This document shows, piece by piece, positions 1 through 7,194 of a stretch of DNA of 64,000 nt. The first letter of the stretch is position 1, and the number at the start of each line of letters is the position of its first letter. The stretch comes from Nonomuraea wenchangensis (GTDB lineage: Bacteria > Actinomycetota > Actinomycetes > Streptosporangiales > Streptosporangiaceae), in NCBI RefSeq assembly GCF_900111685.1, contig NZ_FOHX01000025.1:62001-126000 (forward strand), read 5' to 3'. The position numbers were made by a program, and so were the translations under genes. The notes beneath the pieces were generated by a model. The model ran no database searches. It saw nothing but the letters and a program-made list of their open reading frames with translations, and was not told where the DNA came from.

Positions 1-1
1 G

Positions 2-994
2 GCCGAGCCCGGCCGCCTGGACCTGGTGAAGTCCTCGCTGCGCACGCTGCTCGACCAGCTCGCGCCCGGCGACCAGGTGTCGATCGTGGCGTTCAGCGAC
101 GAGGCCGAGGTGCTGGCCTCGATGACCCCGCTCACCGCCCGCGCCGACCTGCGGGCCGCCGTGGACCGGCTCACCGTCGAGGGCGGCACGAACCTGGAGA
201 GCGGCCTGGTCACCGGCTACCAGGAGGCCGCCAAGGCGTTCCGCCCGGCCGCGACCAACCGGGTCGTCCTGCTCTCCGACGGCCTCGCCAACCAGGGCGA
301 GACCGAGTGGCAGGGCATCCTCGCCCAGGCCAAGGAGTACGCGGCCCGCCAGGTCACGCTGCTCACCGTCGGCGTCGGCCGCGAGTACGGCGACACCCTC
401 ATGGAGCAGCTCGCCGACAACGGCGACGGCATGGCCGTCTACGTCAGCTCCCAGCAGGACGCGGACAAGCTCTTCACCACCCGGCTCACGGCCACCATCG
501 AGCTGCGCGCCCGCGACGCCAAGGCCCAGGTGGTCTTCAACCCGTCCGTCGTCGACACCTACCGCCTCATCGGCTACGAGAACCGCGCCCTCACCACCGA
601 GGAGTTCCGCGACGACAGCCGCGACGGCGGCGAGATCGGGCCCGGCCACGCGGTGACCGCGCTCTACGCGCTCAAGCTCAAGCCGGGGGCGCGCGGGCAG
701 CTCGCCCAGGCCACGGTCCGCTGGCAGGACCCCGACACGCGCGAGGCGTCGGAGGCCGGCAAGTCGCTGCGGGCCGCCGACCTGGCCAAGGGCGTGTGGG
801 ACAAGGGCACGCCGGTCCGGCTCCAGGTGGACGTGCTGGTGGCGGCATTCGCGATGTACCTGCGGGAGCGGCAGGCGTTCGGGCTGGACCTGCCGGACCT
901 CGCCGAGCACTCCACCCGGCTCGCCGCCCTGTCGGAGGACCCGATGGTGACCGAGCTGACGGCGCTCATCGACAAGGCCCGCGCGGTCGACTGA
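2..994 (+). CDS. von Willebrand factor type A domain protein (YfbK/DUF3520-like), 5' end outside the window
   Basis: The reading frame is open to the left edge of the window, so the true start and the MIDAS DxSxS motif lie upstream; a GTG at 26 is unlikely to be the start because the vWA fold is already under way there. Visible vWA signatures are GGTNLESGL (MIDAS threonine) and VVLLSDGLANQGE. The C-terminal half, from about the FNPSVVDTYRLIGYENR region, matches the DUF3520 domain found after vWA in YfbK-type proteins. The family is a metal-dependent protein-binding module, often exported or a lipoprotein; its partner is unknown. The signal peptide, if any, cannot be judged from this fragment. 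Family call is firm, function is not. Confidence 0.8.
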   Translation, partial: AEPGRLDLVKSSLRTLLDQLAPGDQVSIVAFSDEAEVLASMTPLTARADLRAAVDRLTVEGGTNLESGLVTGYQEAAKAFRPAATNRVVLLSDGLANQGETEWQGILAQAKEYAARQVTLLTVGVGREYGDTLMEQLADNGDGMAVYVSSQQDADKLFTTRLTATIELRARDAKAQVVFNPSVVDTYRLIGYENRALTTEEFRDDSRDGGEIGPGHAVTALYALKLKPGARGQLAQATVRWQDPDTREASEAGKSLRAADLAKGVWDKGTPVRLQVDVLVAAFAMYLRERQAFGLDLPDLAEHSTRLAALSEDPMVTELTALIDKARAVD

Positions 995-1049
995 CCCGGC
1001 GCGGAAAACGGTTTGCGGACGATCGGCCGGGCCGAGCAAGGTGTCAGAC

Positions 1050-1894
1050 ATGACGCGGCACCACCTGATCACCCCACCGGCCCGGCTCGGCGAGAGCGTC
1101 CTGCCCGACGGCCGCCGCCTGGCCCGCGCCGAGTGGGACCGGCCACCGGGACGCCGGTCGTGCTCTGCCCGGGGGCGGGCACGAGCCGGTGGCTCGGCTT
1201 CGGCGCCGGCGTCGTGGACGAGCTCGGCGTCCGCCTCATCTCCCTCGACCGGCCCGGCCTCGGCTCCTCCGACCCCGACCCCGGCCGCACCCTGACCTCC
1301 TGGGCCGCCGACGTCGCCGCCCTCGGCCTCGACGGGCCGCGGGTGGTCGGCTTCTCGCAGGGCGCCCCGTTCGCGCTGGCCTGCGCGTTCGTCCCGGGCG
1401 TACGCCGGGTCGCGGTCGTCTCGGGGGCCGACGAGGTCGCCACCATGACCGGCGTGCTGCCCGGCCACTTCCGTGAGCTGGTCGAGACGGTCGCCGCCGA
1501 CCCGGCCGCCGCCGAGAAGTTCTTCTCCTCCCTCACCCCCGACGCCCTCTGGGACATGATCGTCCCCAACAGTCCCGCCGTGGACCGGGAGATCTACGAG
1601 CAGCCCGACTTCGCCCGCGCCTACCGCCGGGCCATGACCGAGGCGTTCGCCCAGGGCCCGGCCGGCTACGCCCGCGACAGCGTGCTCGCCATGAGCCCCT
1701 GGCCGTTCCCGCTCGCCGAGGTCCCCGTCCCCGTCGACCTCTGGTACGGCGACCTCGACCTGCACCACTCCCCCGACCAGGGCTTCACCCTGTCCCGGCG
1801 GATCCGCGGCGCCCGCCGCCGGCTGATCCCGGGCGCGGGCGGCTCCCTGCTGTGGACACACGCCGAGCCGATCCTGCGGACCCTGCTGGAGTAG
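1050..1894 (+). pseudogene. alpha/beta fold hydrolase with an apparent single-base frameshift near 1137
   Basis: Two frames share one gene. ATG 1050, preceded by AAGG, opens MTRHHLITPPARLGESVLPD..RLARAEWD. After position about 1137 the similarity moves to the other frame, PATGTPVVLCPGAGTSRWLGFG, continuing to 1894. One missing G in the run at 1134-1138 (TGGGA for TGGGGA) would restore EWGPATGTPVVLCPG, the usual alpha/beta-hydrolase strand and oxyanion region. Later motifs include GFSQGAPFAL (nucleophile elbow, G-x-S-x-G), the lid, and DLDLHHSP near the catalytic acid. An uninterrupted ORF could start at TTG 1013, but its N-terminus is low-complexity Arg/Pro and unlike the family. Either a real frameshift mutation or a sequencing error; substrate unknown. 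Confidence 0.7.
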
Positions 1895-1940
1895 CCGGTC
1901 CGGGGTGGTCGGTGAGTCCGATACACTCGTACTCACGCAA

Positions 1941-2013
1941 GGGGCTATGGCGCAGTTGGTAGCGCGCCTCCATGGCATGGAGGAGGTCTGGGGTTCGAAT
2001 CCCCATAGCTCCA
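1941..2013 (+). tRNA. tRNA-Ala (anticodon GGC)
   Basis: A 73-nt cloverleaf: acceptor GGGGCTA/TAGCTCC, D arm GCGC/GCGC, anticodon stem CCTCC/GGAGG with 7-nt loop ATGGCAT (anticodon GGC, reads GCC and GCU), variable loop AGGTC, T arm TGGGG-TTCGAAT-CCCCA, discriminator A. The G3:U70 wobble pair, the main alanine identity element, is present. The 3' CCA is not encoded. A candidate -10 hexamer TACACT lies at 1922-1927, 13 nt upstream. It is identical over its whole length to the tRNA genes at 27298-27370 and 42947-43019. Confidence 0.97.
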
Positions 2014-2022
2014 CAGACGTTC

Positions 2023-2063
2023 ACGAGATCCCGTCCGATCATTTCGATCGGACGGGATCTCGT
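2023..2063. terminator. 18-bp perfect stem-loop, terminator of tRNA-Ala (probably bidirectional)
   Basis: ACGAGATCCCGTCCGATC (2023-2040) pairs perfectly with 2046-2063 around the 5-nt loop ATTTC. It starts 10 nt after the tRNA and ends 4 nt before the stop of the convergent methyltransferase remnant, so it can serve both. There is only a short T-rich tail, as is usual in high-GC actinobacteria. Confidence 0.8.
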
Positions 2064-2066
2064 CGT

Positions 2067-2623
2067 TCATCCGGTGCGGCGGGCCAGGTGCAGCGCGGTG
2101 CCGACGCTCAACGTCACCTGCTCGCCGAGCAGGTCCTTGAGCGCCGCGAAAAGATCGGCGCGAGCACTCCGGCCGCCGCGTCGGGGTCCTTGAGGTGGTG
2201 GAAGTTCCAGAACAGGGCCAGCGCTCCGCCCGGTGCGGGCGCCGCGGCCGCCTTCTCCCATCTCACCGCCGGGTCGGCCCAATGCCAGGCCTGCGCGCTG
2301 AACAGCAGGCCGAACGGCTGATCCGGCACATAGTCCTCGAAGGAGGAGACCGCGATCGTCACTTCCGGCAGGCCGGCCACGCGTCGCTTCAGCACAGCGG
2401 CCATCGCCGGATCCGGCTCGACGGCGGTGAGGGTGACGCCGCGGGCGGCGAACAGCACCGTCGCCTTCCCCGTGCCCGCGCCCACCTCAAGGGCCGGGGC
2501 TTCCGCGAGCCGGGCATAGGTCAGGATGTCCTCCACCAGCTCAGCGGGATAGCCGGGCCGGATTCTGTCGTACTCGTCGGCCACCTCTCCGAACACTCTG
2601 GCTCGTACGCGCTCTGTGGTCAT
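2067..2623 (-). pseudogene. class I SAM-dependent methyltransferase remnant, internal deletion plus frameshift
   Basis: ATG at 2623 opens a normal type-11 methyltransferase N-terminus: VADEYDRIRPGYP, then the SAM-binding motif LEVGAGTGKAT and acidic VEPDP, then FSAQAWHWADP. After about residue 150 (LFWNFHHLKDPD) the frame runs into GVLAPIFSRRSRTC and stops at 2114. A second frame reaching 2067 encodes ADLFAALKDLL..VTLSVGTALHLARR, the usual C-terminal strand of this family. The two parts sum to under 200 residues where relatives have about 250, so some 60-70 codons are missing and the frame is shifted near 2150-2175. The SAM site is intact but the substrate half is largely gone, so it is probably non-functional. 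Confidence 0.72.
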
Positions 2624-2634
2624 GGTTCACGATC

Positions 2635-4156
2635 TCACGGGCGGGTCGTGGAGCGGGGGCCCGGTTGGAGGGCGGCGTAGGCGTCCTTCACCCAGTCGGT
2701 CAGCAGGGGGCGGGTGTCGGCGGGGTCGATGATGTCCTCGACCAGGAACGCCTCCGCCGTCCTGAACGGCGAGCGCACCGCCTCCAGCCGTTCGGCGATC
2801 TCCGCCTTGAGCGCCGCCGCGTCCTCGCCGGCCTCGGCGAGCAGGCGTTTGAAGGCGACCTCCAGACCGCCCTCGATCGGCAGTGAGCCCCAGTCGCCGG
2901 ACGGCCAGGCCACCCGGAAGGTGTAGCGGTCGTGCGGCCGGTGTGCGGCCCCCGCGACGCCGAAGACGCGGCGGACCAGCACCGAGGCCCACGGGACGGT
3001 CGACTGGTAGACGGCGGCGAGCGCGCGGGCGCCGCGGCGGATGGTGCCGGCCCGCTCGGCGGCCGTGCCGATGACGAAGCCCGGCTGGTCCACCAGGTGC
3101 ACCACCGGCAGGTGGAAGGTCTCGGCCAGGTCGACGAAGCGGGCCAGCTTGTCGGAGCCCTGCGCGGTCATGCCGCCGCCGTAGACGCGGGGATCCGAGG
3201 CGAGGACCGCCACGGGGTGGCCGTCCAGGAGCGCCAGGGCGGTGATCACGGAGGGGGCGAAGCGGCGGCCCAGCTCCAGGACGCTGCCGGCGTCGAAGAC
3301 CAGGTCCAGCGCGCGGCGCATGTCGTAGGGGCGGCGGCGGTCGCGCGGCACGAGCTCGCGCAGCTCGGGAGCGGTGCGGTCGGCCGGGTCGGCGGAGGGC
3401 GTGACCGGGGGCGGCTGCCAGGCGTTCTGCGGCAGGTAGGACAGCACCCGCCGGGTGAGCGCGAACGCCTCCTCCTCGGTGCCCGCGACCAGGTCGACGG
3501 TGCCGGCCGAGGCGGCGACCCGCCAGCCGCCGAGCTCCTCCTTGCCCACGCTCTCCCCCATGCCCGCCTCCACCACGGCGGGTCCGGCGATGAAGACCTG
3601 GGACAGCTCCTTCACCATGATCGAGACGTGCGAGGTGACCAGGCGGGCCGCGCCGAGCCCGGCCACCGGGCCGAGGGCCAGGGAGAGCACCGGGATCCGG
3701 CCGAGGTTGGCCACCACCTGGTCCCAGCCCGGGTTGTACGGGACGTAGGTGCGCCCGAACTCCTCGAGTTGCTTGACGCTGCCGCCGCCGCCCGTGCCGT
3801 CGATGAGCCGGACGAGCGGGACGCGCAGCTCGCCCGCCATGCGCTCGGCCAGGGTCTGCTTGTCGTGGATGGCGGCGTCGGCGGCCCCGCCGCGTACGGT
3901 GAAGTCGTCGCCGGACACCACGATCCTGCGGCCGTCGAGGCGGGCCCGGCCGATGATGACGTTACGGCGTGAGGCCGCCGTCCGCGGCCCGGCCGGTCAG
4001 CGCGCCGATCTCCTGCCAGGAGTCGGTCAGCGCGGCCAGCCGTTCGCGCACGGTGAGGCGGCCGGTGGCGTGCTGGCGGGCGACGCGTTCCTCGCCTCCC
4101 ATGCGCTCGGCCAGCTCCCTGCGCCGGCGCAGCTCGGCGAGTTCGGGGTCCCACAC
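2635..4156 (-). pseudogene. acyl-CoA carboxylase carboxyltransferase subunit, split by a frameshift near 3964
   Basis: GTG 4156 with AAGGAG upstream begins a typical N-terminus (ELRRRRELAERMGGEERV..GRLTVRERLAAL..EIGALTG) that ends at TAA 3962-3964 after 64 codons. One base out of frame, NVIIGRARLDGRRIVVSGDDF follows at once and runs to 2635. The joined product would be about 506 residues, the normal size for the propionyl-/acetyl-CoA carboxylase beta (methylmalonyl-CoA decarboxylase alpha) family. Crotonase-like motifs include LIDGTGGGGSV, LGPVAGLGAA, DQPGFVIGTAAE and IIDPADTRPLL. The second part alone (428 residues from 3921) lacks the first part of the N-terminal carboxyltransferase fold. 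No biotin carboxylase gene is adjacent. A dyad in its promoter suggests TetR-type control. Confidence 0.8.
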
Positions 4157-4180
4157 GGCGTGGCTCCTTCCCGGCGGTTG

Positions 4181-4202
4181 GCGTACCGGCCGGTCGGTAC
4201 GC
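4181..4202. promoter_or_regulatory. 22-bp dyad upstream of the acyl-CoA carboxylase gene, TetR-type operator candidate
   Basis: The 18-bp core GTACCGGCCGGTCGGTAC (4183-4200) is flanked by GC on each side; 20 of the 22 positions are palindromic. It begins 24 nt upstream of the GTG start at 4156 and lies in the gap before the DUF3224 gene. The form RCCGGY flanked by TAC/GTA arms is typical of TetR-family operators. No TetR gene is adjacent, so the regulator is unknown. Confidence 0.5.
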
Positions 4203-4227
4203 TACCGGGACCCGCCCCCGAACGCCA

Positions 4228-4629
4228 TCAGAGCGTGTAGTCGAAGGTGTAGGAGTGGCCGCCGTCCGGGCCGATGACGATCTGCATCTCGCCGCGCAGC
4301 CCGGTCAGCTCCCCGGTCGCCGAGTCCGGCACCACCGACACGCGCAGCGCGTGGGCGCCCCGGTCGCTGACCGCGTTGTGCTGGACGACGAAGCTGCCCG
4401 ACCGGCCGTGCAGGGCGCCCTCGATGCGCTCCAGAGCTACGTACGAGCGGGAGTCCTCCACGGGGGTCGTGGCGATCATCAGCGTGACGAGGCTGGTGCC
4501 GGTGAGGTCGCCGTGGAAGGTCTTCGTCATGGTGACGAGGCCGAGCGTGACGCCGTCGCGCTCCTCGTAGGGCTGCTTGGCGTCCCAGTTCGCGGTGTCG
4601 AAGGTTCCCTTTGCGGTCATGGCGTCCAT
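4228..4629 (-). CDS. DUF3224 domain-containing protein
   Basis: 133 residues forming one DUF3224 (avidin-like beta-barrel) domain: AKGTFDTANWDAKQPYEE, TMTKTFHGDLTG, SYVALERIEGALHGRSGSFVVQH and GTGELTGLRGEMQI-type segments (here ATGELTGLRGEMQIVIG). Members are small soluble proteins of unknown function common in actinobacteria. ATG 4629 is used; ATG 4620 is an equally good start and neither has a strong ribosome binding site. It lies between the acyl-CoA carboxylase remnant and an F420 oxidoreductase, all on the same strand, with no clear functional link. Confidence 0.85.
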   Translation of the reverse strand: MDAMTAKGTFDTANWDAKQPYEERDGVTLGLVTMTKTFHGDLTGTSLVTLMIATTPVEDSRSYVALERIEGALHGRSGSFVVQHNAVSDRGAHALRVSVVPDSATGELTGLRGEMQIVIGPDGGHSYTFDYTL

Positions 4630-4656
4630 GCTGGCGGACGTACCTGTCAGGTTCCG

Positions 4657-5439
4657 TCAGGTTCCGGCGAGGAGTTCCACGACCGGGGCGAACGCCTCCA
4701 GGCACGCGGCGTTGACCGTCACGTACGACACCCCGAGCCGGTCCCTGCGGCGGCGCAGCACGTCCGCCATCCGCGCGGGCGTGCCGCGCAGCACGCCGGT
4801 GGCCTCGGGGCCGAGGGGGCCGAGCCAGGCGGGCGGCTCGGTGCCGGCGGCGGCCAGGTTCATGGCGAGCTCCAGGTCGTGGAAGCGGTCGCCGGCCAGC
4901 TCGTACAGCTCGTCGAGCTTGGCCGCCACCTGCTCCTCCGTGGCGTGCGGCGGGACGCCGAGCGCGACCGTGTCCGCCCTGGCGGCGGCCAGCCGCAGCA
5001 GCCGGGTGCCGGCGGCGGCGACGAGGATCGGGACATCCTTCGCCGCCGCGGCGACCGCGTCGATGGTGTCGGCGAGCCTGCGCACCCGCGCGCCGGCGGT
5101 GCCGAAGGGCAGGCCCAGCTCGGCGGCGTCGTGCGCGGCGTCCGGGCGCCCGGCGCCGAGGCCCAGCTCGAAGCGTCCGCCGGACAGCTCCCGCAGCGTC
5201 GCGGTCTCCCAGGCGACGGCGCGGGGCGTGCGGTTGGCGACGCTCAGCACGTACGTCCCGAGCCGCAGCCGGCTGGTGACCGCGGCCGCCGCGGCGACCG
5301 CGCTGAACGGCGAGAACGTGCCGAGCGTGTCGGGCACCAGCAGCGTGTCGTAGCCGAGGTCCTCGGCCCGCCGGGCCAGGCCGGACCAGTCGGGGGCGCG
5401 TCCGGCGACCGCGCCGAACCTGAAGGGGTGATCGGTCAT
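4657..5439 (-). CDS. LLM class F420-dependent oxidoreductase (TIGR03621-like)
   Basis: 260 residues with a bacterial-luciferase-like TIM barrel. Recognisable segments are FRFGAVAGRAPDWSGLARRAEDLGYDTLLVPD at the N-terminus, RLRLGTYVLSVANRTPRAVAWETATL, and LSGGRFELGLGAGRPDA, the cofactor-side motif of F420-using members. The C-terminus RRRRDRLGVSYVTVNAACLEAFAPVVELL is typical of the MSMEG_2516 group. It would transfer hydride with deazaflavin F420; the substrate cannot be predicted. ATG start at 5439, monocistronic or weakly linked to the DUF3224 gene 27 bp downstream. Confidence 0.87.
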   Translation of the reverse strand: MTDHPFRFGAVAGRAPDWSGLARRAEDLGYDTLLVPDTLGTFSPFSAVAAAAAVTSRLRLGTYVLSVANRTPRAVAWETATLRELSGGRFELGLGAGRPDAAHDAAELGLPFGTAGARVRRLADTIDAVAAAAKDVPILVAAAGTRLLRLAAARADTVALGVPPHATEEQVAAKLDELYELAGDRFHDLELAMNLAAAGTEPPAWLGPLGPEATGVLRGTPARMADVLRRRRDRLGVSYVTVNAACLEAFAPVVELLAGT

Positions 5440-5550
5440 GCCCCTGACGATCGCCTACGGGCGGCTCCGGCGCATCGTCCCCGGGACCGGTGACCGGCTA
5501 CGTCCGTGGACGCAGCGCGCGCCCGGCGGGCTACTCCCCAGGCGGTAGGG

Positions 5551-6768
5551 CTACTCCCCCAGGAGGCGGCGGGTGAAGTCGTTGGCGAACTTGCCCTCCG
5601 GGTCAAGCCGCGCGGCCAGCGACCGGAACCGCTCGGGGCAGGAGGGCCACCGGGTGAACAGCTTGCCCCAGTGGGGCCGCGGCCCGAACGGCGCCAGCGT
5701 CTCCTCCACCAGCTCCAGCACGGGCCGTACGCCCTCCGGGTCCTTGATCCAGGTGAAGTGCACGCCGACGCTGTCGCGCCCGTGGAAAGGGCTGAGCCAC
5801 AGGTCGTCGGCGGCCACGGTGCGCACCTCGGAGATGTGCAGCACCGGCCGGATGCGCTCGCCGATCGCGAACAGCGCGCGCAGCGCCTCGACCGCGTGCT
5901 CGCGTGGCAGGATCAGCTCCGACTGCAGCTCGTCGCCCGCGCCGCTGGGCTCGAAGTCGGCGCGGAAGTGCGGCAGCCGCTCGTGCCAGGGGCCGGGCAC
6001 GCCGAGCTGCGTGGTGCAGGGGTCGGCGGGCATGGCGGGCAGCGGGTGGCGGGGGCCGTCGGCGGGGCGGGTGCCGTACCAGTCGGCGGGCAGCTCGTCG
6101 CCGGGGTCGCCGGCGCGCTTGAGCCAGACGCGGGTCTCGCGCCAGTCGGTGAAGAGGCTGACGCTGTAGCCGGCGGCCATGATGTCGTCGAAGTGGGCCA
6201 GCGCCTCGACGGGCAGGCCCTCGCGGACGTACTGGCGCACCTCGAAGGAGGGCACCACGTCGAGGGTGAGGGAGGTGACGACGCCGAGCGCGCCCAGCGC
6301 CACCACCGCGCCGGGGAAGTCGGCGTCGCCGCGGGCGAGGGTGAGCGTCGAGCCGTCGGCGGTGACGAGGTCGAGCGAGGAGACGGCGGCGGCGAGGCTC
6401 GGGATGGCGTCGCCGGAGCCGTGGGTGCCGGTCGCGACCGAGCCGGCGACGGAGATGTGCGGCAGCGAGGCCAGGTTGGCCAGCGCGAGGCCGTGCGCGT
6501 CGAGCTGCGGGGCGAGCCGCGCGTACGTCATGCGCGCCGGCACCCGGACCCGCCCGGCGGCGCTGTCGATCTCGACGGCGTCCGGCATCCGGTCGAGGAC
6601 GACGAGGTCGCCCGTGGTGTCGGCGACGTCGTTGAACGAGTGGCCGCTCCCGAGCGCCCGCACCCGGGCGCTGCCCGCGACGAGCCGGCGCAGTTCGTCG
6701 AGCGAGGAGGGGTGATGGACGTCACTTGCCCGGAATGCGGTGTTTCCCGCCCAATTGCTCAGCGTCAC
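5551..6768 (-). CDS. alditol oxidase-like FAD-binding oxidoreductase
   Basis: 405 residues from GTG 6768 (preceded by GGAAGG) to TAG 5551. The N-terminal PP-loop FAD-binding domain shows VHHPSSLDELRRLV and GSGHSFN, where the histidine is the covalent FAD attachment site in AldO-type enzymes, then SVAGSVATGTHGSG. The C-terminal ALO-type cap ends with PHWGKLF and LDPEGKFANDFTRRLL. Length (AldO about 418) and motifs fit alditol (xylitol/sorbitol) oxidase better than gulonolactone oxidase. It would oxidise a polyol at C1 with O2, giving aldose and H2O2. It lies 420 bp from araA but is not in the arabinose operon. A duplicated GGGCTACTCCCC lies around its stop codon (5529-5540, 5549-5560). Confidence 0.83.
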   Translation of the reverse strand: MTLSNWAGNTAFRASDVHHPSSLDELRRLVAGSARVRALGSGHSFNDVADTTGDLVVLDRMPDAVEIDSAAGRVRVPARMTYARLAPQLDAHGLALANLASLPHISVAGSVATGTHGSGDAIPSLAAAVSSLDLVTADGSTLTLARGDADFPGAVVALGALGVVTSLTLDVVPSFEVRQYVREGLPVEALAHFDDIMAAGYSVSLFTDWRETRVWLKRAGDPGDELPADWYGTRPADGPRHPLPAMPADPCTTQLGVPGPWHERLPHFRADFEPSGAGDELQSELILPREHAVEALRALFAIGERIRPVLHISEVRTVAADDLWLSPFHGRDSVGVHFTWIKDPEGVRPVLELVEETLAPFGPRPHWGKLFTRWPSCPERFRSLAARLDPEGKFANDFTRRLLGE

Positions 6769-6849
6769 GGCCTTACCTTCCCACAACCACCGCTTGTCAG
6801 CCCGGTCAGGTGCCGCTAGTTTCGTCTCCGCCGCTGACGGAGGTGCGCC

Positions 6850-7194
6850 GTGCTCTACCTGTACGAGGCCATGAGCCTGGTCACGCTCGTGCTGTGGCTC
6901 TACTGCCTGTTCGACGTGATCACCACGCCCGAGCCGCTCTGCCGCAACCTGCCCAAGATCCTCTGGCTGGTGATCGTGTTCCTCGCGCCGCTGGTCGGCT
7001 CGATCGTGTGGCTGCTGGCCGGCCGCCCCGAGCGGCGCGCGGCGGCCCCGGCGAGCCCCTTCCCCGAGTACGACCGCCCCGGCCGCTTCGCCGCCACCAA
7101 CCCCGACGACGACGAGGAGTTCCTGCGCCGCTGCCGCGAACGCGCCGAGGAGCAGCGCAGGAACGCCCCGAAGAAACCCGCCGACGAGGACTAG
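6850..7194 (+). CDS. PLDc_N domain small membrane protein
   Basis: 114 residues from GTG 6850, with GGAGG 6 nt upstream. Two hydrophobic helices (about residues 5-26 and 38-60) flank the short loop FDVITTPEPLCRNLPKILW, which is the phospholipase D N-terminal (PLDc_N) signature without any PLD catalytic domain. The tail is charged and proline-rich (YDRPGRFAATNPDDDEEFLRRC). Such proteins are membrane anchors of unknown function. Its TAG overlaps the TAG of convergent araA in the shared CTAG at 7191-7194. Confidence 0.8.
   Translation: MLYLYEAMSLVTLVLWLYCLFDVITTPEPLCRNLPKILWLVIVFLAPLVGSIVWLLAGRPERRAAAPASPFPEYDRPGRFAATNPDDDEEFLRRCRERAEEQRRNAPKKPADED

Noticed and set aside
1013..1049. Upstream TTG start for the alpha/beta hydrolase without a frameshift
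   Set aside because: The added residues are Arg/Pro-rich and unlike the family, while the other frame gives a normal N-terminus with a ribosome binding site.
5529..5560. Duplicated GGGCTACTCCCC near the alditol oxidase stop
   Set aside because: Only 12 bp twice; no target-site or repeat element structure. Noted as a small local duplication.
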